Shown here piece by piece: positions 30,376 through 39,048 of a DNA stretch of 43,324 nucleotides. Position 1 is the stretch's first letter. The number at the start of each line of letters is the position of its first letter. The notes beneath the pieces were generated by a model, which was not told the DNA's origin, did no database searches, and saw only the letters and a list, made by a program, of their open reading frames with translations. Both the position numbers and the translations under genes were made by a program. Origin of the DNA: Rhodoferax ferrireducens (lineage in GTDB: Bacteria > Pseudomonadota > Gammaproteobacteria > Burkholderiales > Burkholderiaceae_C); contig MTEI01000019.1 in the NCBI GenBank assembly GCA_002083775.1, positions 1 through 43,324 on the forward strand. The letters run 5' to 3'.

Positions 30376-30843
30376 TCAGTTAGAGAGCGGGGTTACGAAG
30401 ACCATTTCGACCTCGACCCGCTGGTTTTCATGCCTTCCTTCTGGCGTCGAATTGTCGGCAACGTAGTCGGCAGCAGAAGCGAAGTTGACGACGATCTTCA
30501 ACGGCGACACGCCGCGAGCGATCAAATAGGAGCGGGCAGCGAGCGCACGCGACAAAGCCAGCGACTCATCCTTTGCGCTGGGCTTGTCGGTGCTTGTGCG
30601 GCCGCGAATCGTGACCAGGGCTGCACCCTTGGCGTCGGCCAGGTGCGCAACCTGGTCGGCGCTGGGCTTGAATGCGGCGCTGCTGTCGGCGAACGACACC
30701 AACACAGCCGACGAAATCGGGGTGCCGAAATCGGCGGGCGCGGACACCGCAACGAGCGGCATGCTTGCCGGGTCAGCGGCCACGGCCGATTGCGACAAGG
30801 GGAAGACGGCCAGGATGAACGCCAGAGGGACAAATTTACGCAT
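30376..30843 (-). CDS. OmpA-C-domain envelope protein (upf30.5-like position)
   Basis: 155 residues from ATG 30843. A signal peptide (FVPLAFILAVFPLSQSAVAA) precedes an OmpA-like peptidoglycan-binding domain: ESLALSRALAARSYLIARGV and TPEGRHENQRVEVEMV. No beta-barrel is present, so it is periplasmic. IncP-1 plasmids carry an outer-membrane-type gene (upf30.5) just past trbP, which this probably is. It follows trbP by 12 bases and should be cotranscribed. Confidence 0.8.
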   Translation of the reverse strand: MRKFVPLAFILAVFPLSQSAVAADPASMPLVAVSAPADFGTPISSAVLVSFADSSAAFKPSADQVAHLADAKGAALVTIRGRTSTDKPSAKDESLALSRALAARSYLIARGVSPLKIVVNFASAADYVADNSTPEGRHENQRVEVEMVFVTPLSN

Positions 30844-30855
30844 TGAAGGCTCCAA

Positions 30856-31572
30856 TCAAAAGAAGAGGTATCCGGCCTTGCTCATCGGAATGCGGATCAA
30901 GCAGAGCGCGAACAAGTGAACGGGGTAATAGGCATAGAAGACCCAGCGCACGCGAGGCACGCGCAGATCGAGCAGAGAGGCCGCTACAACGACCGGGAAG
31001 GCCACCAGCGCCCACCAATTGCTATTGATGAACCAGAGCGCGCCAAGGGCCGTTAGCGTGAGCGCCAGGGGCATCGCACCAGGTCGCTTGCAGTACCACC
31101 AAACAGCCACGCCGAGGGCCAGCGCCGGCCACCAATATTCGACGTTGTAGCCACCTACCAGGAACACAGCAGCAGCGGCCGCATAGCCGCTGACAGTGCC
31201 ACGGTCAACCAGGTTGAGCGCGGCAGTCAGTACCAGCAGCGTGAACATGATGTTCAGGGGCAGAAGCGCGGCGTGAACGCCGCCCAGGATGACGAACGCC
31301 GGCAAGGCGAGGACACCGAAGAGAGCCAGGCGCTTCATCGTGCGCGTGTACGCGCCACGGTCAAGGGCACCAGGACGAGCCAGGTTGCACGCCAGGACGA
31401 AAACGAAAAGCGGCAAGGCCAGACGACCTACCGCGAAGGCCGCATCGTTGGTGCCGTTGAACAAGAACTTGTTGACGTGATCGACCGTCATTGCGACGAG
31501 CGCGAGCCACTTCAATGCCTCAAGCGTGCCGTTCGAGACCGCCAGGCGCGGCCATGAGAATTTGCCCATCAT
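30856..31572 (-). CDS. trbP: TrbP, TraX-family membrane protein
   Basis: 238 residues (RK2 TrbP 232). Polytopic, with about seven to eight hydrophobic helices, and the TraX motifs LKWLALVAMTVDHVNKFLF and GRLALPLFVFVLACNLARPG. F TraX acetylates pilin N-termini; TrbP is the IncP homologue, not essential for transfer, and since the IncP pilin is cyclic its substrate is uncertain. Overlaps the upstream gene (ATGATG around 31570). Confidence 0.9.
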   Translation of the reverse strand: MMGKFSWPRLAVSNGTLEALKWLALVAMTVDHVNKFLFNGTNDAAFAVGRLALPLFVFVLACNLARPGALDRGAYTRTMKRLALFGVLALPAFVILGGVHAALLPLNIMFTLLVLTAALNLVDRGTVSGYAAAAAVFLVGGYNVEYWWPALALGVAVWWYCKRPGAMPLALTLTALGALWFINSNWWALVAFPVVVAASLLDLRVPRVRWVFYAYYPVHLFALCLIRIPMSKAGYLFF

Positions 31573-31904
31573 GCCGCTGCCCTCAATGTGGTTGAAGGCC
31601 GCCGACGCCGAGCACCGCGCCGGTCTTCCAGGTTCTCGCTGATCGTGGCCGCGTGAAACTTGAGCACCACGGTCTTGACTCGCTCAGTCAGGCGAGGATC
31701 GGCGAGCAGCGCCGTGCAGAGCTGTGATTGCACGAACACGAGCTGCCTCTTCACCGTGTCGTTCTCGACATGAATGCCGCGATTGAGGTTCGACACGATG
31801 AAGAGCGCATCGCGCCGAAGGCGGTACACAACGGCCCGTGCGAACGGGTCAGCTTCCGGTTTCTGACTCGCATCTTGCGAGTTGGTAGACTTGACATCAG
31901 CCAT
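31569..31904 (-). CDS. Hypothetical protein between trbO and trbP
   Basis: 111 residues. Soluble, no signal peptide. Pattern: AVVYRLRRDALFIVSNLNRG, then helical QLVFVQSQLCTALLADPRL and a basic, low-complexity end. Not recognised. Its stop overlaps the trbP start, so it is in the operon. I do not recall a gene here in RK2. Confidence 0.6.
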   Translation of the reverse strand: MADVKSTNSQDASQKPEADPFARAVVYRLRRDALFIVSNLNRGIHVENDTVKRQLVFVQSQLCTALLADPRLTERVKTVVLKFHAATISENLEDRRGARRRRPSTTLRAAA

Positions 31905-31983
31905 GCACGCGACTCCTTGTAGTCGGGTAAGTGGTCAGGCGGGCAAGGTGTTCTCAGCACCTTCACCCGCCGCTTGTTTGGGG

Positions 31984-32232
31984 TCATTTCCGGCCACTGC
32001 GAATTGCGTAGCCGCGCAGCACGACGAAAACGACATAAAGAGCCGGGGCCGCCAGGATGAGCGCGCCAAGCGTGCCCAACCAGGTCGGCAACAGCCAGAG
32101 CACCAAGGCCACCAGGAACAGCGGGCCAAGGCCCAAGAGAAGAAAATCCTTGTTGCTTTGGGCTTGGGAATCCGCCCAGTGGCAATAGGCATCCATGAGC
32201 CTTTTAGCCGCTAAAGTTGATGTTGGTTTCAT
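31984..32232 (-). CDS. trbO: Small membrane protein at the trbO position
   Basis: 82 residues from ATG 32232, which overlaps the trbN stop (ATGA). Two membrane helices: FLLLGLGPLFLVALVLWLLP and LGALILAAPALYVVFVVLRG. RK2 TrbO is of similar size (88) at the same place, but the assignment rests on position and length only. A KorB site lies within its first codons. Confidence 0.6.
   Translation of the reverse strand: MKPTSTLAAKRLMDAYCHWADSQAQSNKDFLLLGLGPLFLVALVLWLLPTWLGTLGALILAAPALYVVFVVLRGYAIRSGRK
32203..32215. promoter_or_regulatory. KorB operator inside trbO
   Basis: Perfect TTTAGCCGCTAAA within codons 6-10 (read as LAAK on the minus strand). No promoter adjoins it. Confidence 0.8.
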
Positions 32233-32813
32233 GGTTGCCCGCTGATGATGAGTTTGCGCGGGACATACCCTGCGGTATTCCACGCGACTGTTTTTGCCGG
32301 CTGCTGCACCGTGGCCGTCACTGGTGCGGCCGCAACGGATGCAGTAGGAAGCGATGCCGGCGTACCGGGCTTTGTCACGTCATAGGTAACGTATCGAGCG
32401 GCCAACCAATCGGCCCACTTGACGGCTTTCACCATCAAGTCGGCCCGATACACGCTGTTGTAGATGTACGTCCGCGAGTGGTAATTCGCTACTCGTGTCC
32501 ATAGGTCGCCAGCGTCATTTTTGATGTGCTGGCGCAAGCGCCAGGCCGCCAGGTCATACGGATAGCAACCCGCTGCCGCAACATCATTGGCAGTGATGCC
32601 GTACCGGGCCAGAGTGTTCAAATAAGCAGTATTGAACTGCATCGGCCCAACGTCATGCGTGCCGTTGGTATTGCGAACCCACTGGCCCGGTTTGCCCCCC
32701 TCCTTTTCGGCGATTGACAGCACGATATTCGCGGGAATCTCGTACTTGGCCGCTGCCGAAATAGAGCAAACAACGCGCTCTTGGAGCTGGGGGGGAAGAT
32801 CAACAAATGGCAT
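32229..32813 (-). CDS. trbN: TrbN, lytic transglycosylase
   Basis: Opens peptidoglycan locally for the transfer apparatus. 194 residues from ATG 32813 (RK2 211). The SLT-like fold is shown by VLSIAEKEGGKPG with the probable catalytic glutamate (Glu36 or Glu38), NTNGTHDVGPMQFNTAYL and VANYHSRT. AGGAGG lies seven bases before ATG 32813, making it preferable to GTG 32816. No obvious signal peptide, which is odd for a periplasmic enzyme but may reflect export by the Trb machine. Confidence 0.9.
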   Translation of the reverse strand: MPFVDLPPQLQERVVCSISAAAKYEIPANIVLSIAEKEGGKPGQWVRNTNGTHDVGPMQFNTAYLNTLARYGITANDVAAAGCYPYDLAAWRLRQHIKNDAGDLWTRVANYHSRTYIYNSVYRADLMVKAVKWADWLAARYVTYDVTKPGTPASLPTASVAAAPVTATVQQPAKTVAWNTAGYVPRKLIISGQP

Positions 32814-32828
32814 CACTTAACCTCCTTA

Positions 32829-33416
32829 TCAGCCGCCGCCGCCCCAGTTGTTTTGCTGTTGCTGCTGTTGCTGTTGCAGCCAGGCGTTATACGCAGCCAG
32901 GGCCGCGTCGTACTGGTTCGCCGGCACCCAGTAACCACCATTCATAGGGTCGCCAACATACTTCGGTGTGAGGTCTCCAAGCCTGGTATAGCCGTTGTTG
33001 ATGTAGGCCGAGCAGTAGTCGGGCAATTGATTGCTGATGTAGGTATTGCCGCTGTCCCAGTTGCCGTTCCACATCACCAGTTCCTGATTCAGAGACGCGG
33101 CATCGCAACGACCAGCGCCGTTTGCAATCGCGTTGACCAGCGACGACATTTGCGGCGTCTGACTGCCGGCCGGGCACAGGTTCAAGAAGTTGATGCGGCC
33201 GCGCAGCGTATCCGACCACCTTCTGGCGCTGATGCTGAAATAGCGCGCCAGGGACGGCGCGCATTCAGACGGGCGAGTTCCCGACGCAAGGCACAGCAGC
33301 GCCTCGCATGCGAGCCTGGTATCGCCCGTCAGCACGTCTTGCGCGCTGGCCGGGAGCGACATGGTTAAAGCCGCACCAGCCACCACGGCCGACGCGATCA
33401 AGTTTCTACGTTGCAT
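32829..33416 (-). CDS. trbM: TrbM
   Basis: 195 residues, equal to RK2 TrbM. The signal peptide (NLIASAVVAGAALTMSLPASA) is followed by a Cys-containing periplasmic domain (ACEALLCLASGTRPSECAP ... NLCP ... GRCD ... DYCSAY). The C-terminus ends in eight glutamines then NNWGGGG. TrbM is known in IncP and Ti-like Trb systems; its function is unclear. AAAGGAG precedes ATG 33416; a longer in-frame version would run into trbL. Confidence 0.92.
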   Translation of the reverse strand: MQRRNLIASAVVAGAALTMSLPASAQDVLTGDTRLACEALLCLASGTRPSECAPSLARYFSISARRWSDTLRGRINFLNLCPAGSQTPQMSSLVNAIANGAGRCDAASLNQELVMWNGNWDSGNTYISNQLPDYCSAYINNGYTRLGDLTPKYVGDPMNGGYWVPANQYDAALAAYNAWLQQQQQQQQNNWGGGG

Positions 33417-33435
33417 GTTCAAAGCTCCTTTGCAG

Positions 33436-35163
33436 TTACGAGGTTTTGCGGTCGCGGAAGGCCGCGACTTCGGATTCGGCGTCAGCCGAGGTTTCATTGC
33501 CAGCCGATAGGCTGTTTTCATCGAACGTCGCGGGTGCGCCGCTCGAATCTCTTGCGGCCGCTTCGGCGTCGGCGCGGGCATTGATGGCCGCCGCGATCTT
33601 GCCGCCCGTTGTCTGGCTGATGCGCTCCATTGCCGAGTCCTTCATGGAGCTGGCCTTTGCCTTCGCAACGTCCCACGACCCTTGAGCCAGGTTGCCAGCC
33701 GTGCCGGCCGCCACCTTGCCAACCTTGGCCGCCACTGCGCCGGCTGCTGCCGCCGCAGCCGCAGCCCGAGAAGCCGCCGACTTGGTTTCACCAGGTGCGC
33801 CGGAGTCCCCTGCCCCCTTGGCGTCAGACCCGGCGCTTGCGCCGCCTGGTTCGCTTGAGCTGTCCGAGCTGGACGACGGTGCGCCCGACGACTCGCCACC
33901 GCCACCGCCGCCAGAGCTGGGAGCGCCACCGGACGACTCACCACCGCCAGAGCTGGACGAACCGCTACCGGACGACTCACCGCCCGAGCTGCTGCCCATC
34001 GACGGCGGGGCACCTGCGCCGCTGTCGCCCATCGCCGCAGCAAGGGAGCTGCCGCTACCGCTGTCGCCGCCCGCACCACCGCCGGCACCACCAGCCGCCG
34101 CCATCAAGTCGCCTACGCCCGAGCCGCTGCCGGCCCCGGCGCTCTGCGCTGCATTGGCCTTCGAGAAGGCCGCCATAAGGGCTTGCGCGCCGCCTGCCAT
34201 GCTTGTAGCGCCGGCCGCGAGAGCCGCGCCGGCCGTCGCCACAGCCGCGCCACCAACGGCGGCCGCACCGAGAGCCGCGCCGGCACCGAAGCCCTGCCCC
34301 AGTGCGTGAATGTGACCGCCAGACAGCGCACCAATCAGCGGCGGCACCTTGTTGACTAGGGCCAGCAGAACAACCGCGACAATCAGCATCACGCCCAGCT
34401 CTTTCATGCTGATGCCTGCGCTCATGGCAGCGTAATAGCCGTCAACGAATGATTTACCGATGCCTACCAGTAGCACCATCGTCATCAATTGCAGTGCAAC
34501 GCCCAAGACGCTCTTGAAATAGCCAATCGCCATTTCCGAAGTCCACTTCGCACCGCCAAAGCCCAGAATGAAAATACCGGCGTAAGCCAGAATCCAGCCG
34601 CTTATCAAAAGAATCAGCATATTCACGGCGACTAGCGCGAGAACGACAAGAATGACCGCGCTAATAAGAATGCCGGCAAGGCTGTCCATCGGCTTCCACA
34701 CCGATGATTGATCTAGAACCTTAAAGAAAATGTTGAAGCCAATATCGACAATACCGGATGGTGTAAGCGTTGTCGGGTTGCCGCTGGCATTCGAGGCGAT
34801 AGTGCGCAGGCTATCCATGATGCCCGTCGCCATCACCGGGCCGTTTGAGAGCAGCCACCAAAAAAAGCCCGTGGTGACGGTAAACCGGATGAATTCGGCG
34901 AAGAATTCGGCAATATCTGCCTTGCGCAAGGCCATCATGCCGAACGTCCATACCATGCTGATCGTGGCAAGAACCCAAAATAGCCACGTTGCACGCGCCG
35001 ATATGACTGAACTCCAAGTGCTTGCGGCCGCTTGGTATTGCGTCAAGACGGTATCGAGAACCCCGGCATTGTCGATAGCTGCGTGCGCGCTGACAGAAAA
35101 GAGCGCCAGCCACAGAAACAACGGGATAGCGGCGCTTTTGAAAATGGCTGGCGATTTAGTCAT
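33436..35163 (-). CDS. trbL: TrbL, VirB6-type inner-membrane channel protein
   Basis: 575 residues (RK2 528). Signal-like N-terminus then about six membrane helices to residue 300 (VILVVLALVAVNMLILLISG, LMLIVAVVLLALVNKVPPLI). It is the polytopic VirB6/TrbL core of the secretion channel. The C-terminal 250 residues are Ala/Gly/Ser-rich, with a long repeated SSSGGGESSGG-type tract, probably cytoplasmic and disordered. ATG 35163 (MTKSPAIFK) is chosen; earlier in-frame codons overlap trbK. Confidence 0.93.
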   Translation of the reverse strand: MTKSPAIFKSAAIPLFLWLALFSVSAHAAIDNAGVLDTVLTQYQAAASTWSSVISARATWLFWVLATISMVWTFGMMALRKADIAEFFAEFIRFTVTTGFFWWLLSNGPVMATGIMDSLRTIASNASGNPTTLTPSGIVDIGFNIFFKVLDQSSVWKPMDSLAGILISAVILVVLALVAVNMLILLISGWILAYAGIFILGFGGAKWTSEMAIGYFKSVLGVALQLMTMVLLVGIGKSFVDGYYAAMSAGISMKELGVMLIVAVVLLALVNKVPPLIGALSGGHIHALGQGFGAGAALGAAAVGGAAVATAGAALAAGATSMAGGAQALMAAFSKANAAQSAGAGSGSGVGDLMAAAGGAGGGAGGDSGSGSSLAAAMGDSGAGAPPSMGSSSGGESSGSGSSSSGGGESSGGAPSSGGGGGGESSGAPSSSSDSSSEPGGASAGSDAKGAGDSGAPGETKSAASRAAAAAAAAGAVAAKVGKVAAGTAGNLAQGSWDVAKAKASSMKDSAMERISQTTGGKIAAAINARADAEAAARDSSGAPATFDENSLSAGNETSADAESEVAAFRDRKTS

Positions 35164-35171
35164 CTTGAACC

Positions 35172-35396
35172 TCAATAGCTTTTCTTCGGGCTGGGCTTGA
35201 ACTCGGGGCCGGATCGTGGGCACTTCTTAAGAAGTTCCGCTTGAAATGCCGGGTCCGCTTTCTGCGCCTCAGTCATGGAAGCCAGGGGGGCGCAGTCAGG
35301 ACTTGCTACCTGCGGCTCTGGCGTTTTGTTGCAGCCGACGAGAACGGCCGCAAAGGCTGCGGCCAAAATCAACGCTGTAAGTCGTTGTGTACGCAT
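35172..35396 (-). CDS. trbK: TrbK, entry-exclusion lipoprotein
   Basis: 74 residues (RK2 69). Signal peptide with lipobox LVGC, Cys22. In IncP-1 TrbK alone confers entry exclusion against incoming related plasmids and resides in the membrane. The mature part has CAPLASMTEAQKADPAFQAE, a typical TrbK-family stretch. It lies between trbL and trbJ as expected. Confidence 0.93.
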   Translation of the reverse strand: MRTQRLTALILAAAFAAVLVGCNKTPEPQVASPDCAPLASMTEAQKADPAFQAELLKKCPRSGPEFKPSPKKSY

Positions 35397-35407
35397 CCCC
35401 TGCCCTC

Positions 35408-36184
35408 CTAGTAGCTTTGCGTCGGGCTGGCGCGATAGGTGCCGGTGCGGAGCTGCTTGGATGCAGCATCCTCTTGGGCTTCCCTGTCGGCCAACGCCTG
35501 ATTGCGCGTAGCAATGACGTTTTGCTGGGCGATCAAGAGACCGCGAATTTGCAGGAGCTGATTCGCGGCATGGCTGGCGAGCTGGTTTGCGTAACCAATC
35601 GCCTGCACTTGCCCTTGTGCGCCTTGTGCGCCGGATTGAAGTTGCTGCAACTTGGCCGCGTCATTCACCATGTTGGTCTGCTGCTGATCCAGTCCTTGAA
35701 ACAGCGCGTCGGTGGCCTTCTTTTGCGCCTCGTTGCCGAGCGTGCGCGAATTCGCCATTGCCGCCCACTGGGCCGGCGTGCAGCCTGCCGGCGAATAGCA
35801 CGGCGAATTCATGTAGGTTGCGGTGTCCGCGAACTTGCCCAGGTAGGAATTAATGCTTCCGAGCTGGTTCTTGTAATAGTTCAGAGAGTTGATGGACGAA
35901 TTGAGCTGGCTCATCGTCGCTTGCGCCTGATCCCAAATATTCGTCAGGGGCGCGGCGGTGTTTTGCAGCATGTTTTGATACTGCTGCAACTGGGTTTCAT
36001 ACTGCTGAATCTGCTGCAAAACGGCGGACACGCTTTGCAGCGCGGTCACGATGTTTTGCGAGAGATTCGCACCGTCGATAACCGGAATGCCGGCATACGC
36101 TTGAGGGATGACGCCAGGGAGGCCGGTAAGGGCCATCACGAGGGCGACTTTAGCGGCTAAAGCCTTTTTAGCGAACTTCTTCAT
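35408..36184 (-). CDS. trbJ: TrbJ, VirB5-like minor pilus subunit
   Basis: 258 residues, the RK2 length. Signal peptide ending QAYAG, then a helical periplasmic domain rich in Gln (SAVLQQIQQYETQLQQYQN), a Cys pair (SPCYSPAGCTP) and LGNEAQKKATDALFQGLDQQ. It belongs to the TrbJ/VirB5 group needed for the pilus tip and, with TrbK, historically linked to exclusion. ATG 36184 has AGGA eight bases upstream. A KorB site lies in its N-terminal codons. Confidence 0.93.
   Translation of the reverse strand: MKKFAKKALAAKVALVMALTGLPGVIPQAYAGIPVIDGANLSQNIVTALQSVSAVLQQIQQYETQLQQYQNMLQNTAAPLTNIWDQAQATMSQLNSSINSLNYYKNQLGSINSYLGKFADTATYMNSPCYSPAGCTPAQWAAMANSRTLGNEAQKKATDALFQGLDQQQTNMVNDAAKLQQLQSGAQGAQGQVQAIGYANQLASHAANQLLQIRGLLIAQQNVIATRNQALADREAQEDAASKQLRTGTYRASPTQSY
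36149..36161. promoter_or_regulatory. KorB operator inside trbJ
   Basis: TTTAGCGGCTAAA on the plus strand (centre base G), which is TTTAGCCGCTAAA on the minus strand, in codons 8-12 of trbJ (LAAK). No promoter adjoins it. Confidence 0.82.
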
Positions 36185-36202
36185 ATTCACGTTCCTTTCG
36201 GG

Positions 36203-37657
36203 TTAGTAGTCGAACGACTGGTAGGGCTTGGAGAAAGTCATGTCTTTCGTAACCATGACGTTGAACCGATAGCCGGGGCGAATTTCAAGCGTCGGCGCGA
36301 TATTCAAGTTCTTGGCGATCATCTGCGCAGTAACTTGACCCAGCTCCTGACCCAATGCTTGGCTCATGGCCGAGCTGGCGGTAGGTGCGCTATTGCCGTT
36401 TTGCTGCGGTTGACTCAGCGACACGCCGGCAATCACGCCAGACATGAGGAACGCAGAACCGAAGATGCGGAAATAATGGTTATTCACCTGGTCATTGAAG
36501 CCGGCATATCCCGCGCTGTCGGAACCCGGCATAGCGCCAATATCCATTGCCTTGCCGTCCGGGAAAATGATGCGCTGCCAGGCCACCAGGACGCGGGCTT
36601 GTCCATACTGGACATTGCTTGCGTACTGCCCGACCAGGCGCGACCCTTGCGGAATCAACAGATACTTGCCCGTGGCCGTGTCAAACACGTTTTGCGCCAC
36701 TTGCCCGATGATTTGTCCCGGCAACTCGGAATTGATGCCGGAAATCAGCGTGGCAGGCACGACAAAGCCAGCGCGCAGCTCATACGGCGAGCGAGGCGCT
36801 TCCACCTGAGAATCCAGCTTCCAGCGGTCGCCTTGGCCGTTGAACTGGCCCATGCTGTTCCCGTTGTTGCTGGTACTGGCGGCGGTTTGCATCAACTGCG
36901 GGCCGGAGCCAGAGCCAGCGCCGGAGCCGCCACTGCCCATCAGGCCGTTGCTTTGCGCCATCGCCAGAATCTTCTTGTACTGCGCCGTTGGATCGTCAGA
37001 CGTTGCCGCTTGAATCTGCTGCCGCACGGCCGCCAGCTTGGCGATGGTTTCTTCACGCGAGCCAGGTGCGCCGTTACTGCCGGCGTAGTTGTTCGAGCTG
37101 CGCGGGGCCGTCGCGTTGATGCTGGTCTTGGCCTTCACTGCTTCATCGAACTGCTGCAACTTCATCATGCGAATGCGGTTGCGTTCGTCATCGCTTGGCC
37201 CGTTCTGGCCGGGCGGGTTGAGCCGCTGATTGCCGGCCGAGTTCGGCGGTGCCGGAGGCGTGTCAAGGTTGCCAGGACGCGCCACGGCCACGGCCCCAGG
37301 GGGTACACCACCACCAGGCGCAGAAGCGGCCGCTGACGGCGATCCAGGGGGCGCAAGGTCGCCCGGAACGGCCAGTGGTGCCGCAGCCTTCGGCGGGATG
37401 ATCCCGTCTTGACGGTCGCCCGCGATTTCCTTGGCGAACATCTGCGTGCTGCCGGCCTTCTCTGCCTTGGCTTCCGGGGCCTGGTGCTGCTTCGCTGCGC
37501 GATCCGACGCCACCAACACCATCACCAGCAGAAACACGCCCATCAACGCGCCCACGATGTACATGGGCATGTTGTTGACGCGGCGCACGCCCGCCTTCTT
37601 CGTCACCTCGCCAGGCGAGGCATCCGGCGACATTTGATCTTCTTGTTTATCGCTCAT
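36203..37657 (-). CDS. trbI: TrbI, VirB10-type core-complex protein
   Basis: 484 residues (RK2 463). A single N-terminal membrane helix (NMPMYIVGALMGVFLLVMVL) is followed by a Pro-rich periplasmic linker and the VirB10 beta-barrel domain (FVVPATLISGINSELPGQII, TGKYLLIPQGSRLVGQY, GYRFNVMVTKDM). It spans both membranes. ATG 37657 with GGAG nine bases upstream is preferred over an upstream TTG. Confidence 0.95.
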   Translation of the reverse strand: MSDKQEDQMSPDASPGEVTKKAGVRRVNNMPMYIVGALMGVFLLVMVLVASDRAAKQHQAPEAKAEKAGSTQMFAKEIAGDRQDGIIPPKAAAPLAVPGDLAPPGSPSAAASAPGGGVPPGAVAVARPGNLDTPPAPPNSAGNQRLNPPGQNGPSDDERNRIRMMKLQQFDEAVKAKTSINATAPRSSNNYAGSNGAPGSREETIAKLAAVRQQIQAATSDDPTAQYKKILAMAQSNGLMGSGGSGAGSGSGPQLMQTAASTSNNGNSMGQFNGQGDRWKLDSQVEAPRSPYELRAGFVVPATLISGINSELPGQIIGQVAQNVFDTATGKYLLIPQGSRLVGQYASNVQYGQARVLVAWQRIIFPDGKAMDIGAMPGSDSAGYAGFNDQVNNHYFRIFGSAFLMSGVIAGVSLSQPQQNGNSAPTASSAMSQALGQELGQVTAQMIAKNLNIAPTLEIRPGYRFNVMVTKDMTFSKPYQSFDY

Positions 37658-37663
37658 GGTCAA

Positions 37664-38149
37664 TTACTCCTTCCGAACCCAGTAGCCAGCCGGATAAAGC
37701 ACGCCGTCTTGCGCTACCTGGTAGGCACGATCCAGCGATTGCTGACGGTTGATAGTCACCGTGACCCGGTACAGATCGGAGCCTTTGGCCTGATCCACGA
37801 TGTAGGTCAGCGGCAGGCCGGGCGTGGCACTCGCGGCCGGTGCCGAGCTGGCCTCGCTCGCGGTCGCCGTGGCCGCCTTCGGCTCCGGTTTGAACTCCAA
37901 GACGGCATAGCCCTTGGCGCGCAGGGACTCGACCAGGTACGCCCCGAAGTAATCCGGGGTCGCTTGTTGCAGATCGAAGCGCGTGCTGGCCGGTGGATAC
38001 AACGCCGCCAACTTCTTCACCAGGTCATCGACCATCTTCTTGTCGTTGGCCTGGGCCGAGTTCTGCACGAAATTGCCGTAAGGCGCGGGCGCTGTTGCGC
38101 AGCCGGCAAGGCCGGCCAGGAGCAACGCCAGGAAAAGAAACTTGCGCAT
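37664..38149 (-). CDS. trbH: TrbH, lipoprotein
   Basis: 161 residues (RK2 160). Lipobox LAGC with Cys17. The mature domain includes DLVKKLAALYPPASTRFDLQ and GAYLVESLRAKGYAVLEF. It is the probable outer-membrane VirB7-like partner of TrbG/TrbI, although much larger than VirB7. Six bases from trbI and two from trbG. Confidence 0.92.
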   Translation of the reverse strand: MRKFLFLALLLAGLAGCATAPAPYGNFVQNSAQANDKKMVDDLVKKLAALYPPASTRFDLQQATPDYFGAYLVESLRAKGYAVLEFKPEPKAATATASEASSAPAASATPGLPLTYIVDQAKGSDLYRVTVTINRQQSLDRAYQVAQDGVLYPAGYWVRKE

Positions 38150-38151
38150 GT

Positions 38152-39036
38152 TTATTTCCCCTTGACGATGGTTACTTTGTCTTGGCTGCTGCCAACGCCG
38201 GCAATCAAGATGGCCTTGTCGAAGATCGTGTCCACGATGTAGCGGTCGCCCTGGACGCGGTAATTGACCATCACCGTTTCGTCATCGGTGAACAGGCCGC
38301 CATCCTTGCGCACCACCAAAAGCGTCGGCGCTTCGGTTTGCGTCATAGCCGTGGGCATTTGGATGATGGTCTTGGTGCCATCGTTGTAGACGCGCACCGG
38401 CTTCCAAGCAGCGCTACCGGCAACCTCGTAGTTGAAATTCAAGTCGCCCAGGTACTCGCCAGTCTTCGGAATCGTGCGTTCCTGCTTTTCCTTGACTTCG
38501 CGGGTTCTGATCGCATCCCACTTCGCCATTGCGTCTTCGGTGTAGGTGAAGCCAACACGGGGCATGTACTCCGTGCGGTGCGAGCGCAAGCGAATGTGAT
38601 AGGTGCGGCGGTTCGTCGTGACAACCAGCGTCGTTTCCAGGCCCACGTCCAGGGGCTTAACGATGAGGTGCTGTACTTCCGCACCACCGACGCCGCTAAT
38701 GGCCGGCTCGACCGTGAATCGCGGGTCGCCCACGTTCAGGTTGTTGACCTGTTCGCCGGCTTGCAGCTCGATGTCGCAGACTTGCAGCACAGCGCACACC
38801 ACGTTGATTGCCTGCGCGCCGTACACAAACCGAACCGAGCCTTCCGGCCCTGTCACCGGCTTCATGCCCGTGGCGCTGGACGCTTGCCACTTCTGTGCGA
38901 TGGCGACTGCCGCCTTCTCTTGTGGCGTCAAAACCGGGTTTTGCTTGGAGAAATAGGCATCGGCCGGGTTGTCATTCGCGGCCATTGCGAAAGCGGGCAC
39001 AGCGCCCAGGATCATTGCGAGAACATACTTATTCAT
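38152..39036 (-). CDS. trbG: TrbG, VirB9-type core-complex protein
   Basis: 294 residues (RK2 297). Signal peptide cleaved near AMAANDN. VirB9/CagX motifs: SVRFVYGAQAINVVCAVLQV, CDIELQAGEQVNNLNVGDPRF, RTYHIRLRSH and the C-terminal FDKAILIAGVGSSQDKVTI. It forms the outer-membrane core ring with TrbH and TrbI. Confidence 0.95.
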   Translation of the reverse strand: MNKYVLAMILGAVPAFAMAANDNPADAYFSKQNPVLTPQEKAAVAIAQKWQASSATGMKPVTGPEGSVRFVYGAQAINVVCAVLQVCDIELQAGEQVNNLNVGDPRFTVEPAISGVGGAEVQHLIVKPLDVGLETTLVVTTNRRTYHIRLRSHRTEYMPRVGFTYTEDAMAKWDAIRTREVKEKQERTIPKTGEYLGDLNFNYEVAGSAAWKPVRVYNDGTKTIIQMPTAMTQTEAPTLLVVRKDGGLFTDDETVMVNYRVQGDRYIVDTIFDKAILIAGVGSSQDKVTIVKGK

Positions 39037-39048
39037 GGTTGGTGCCCC

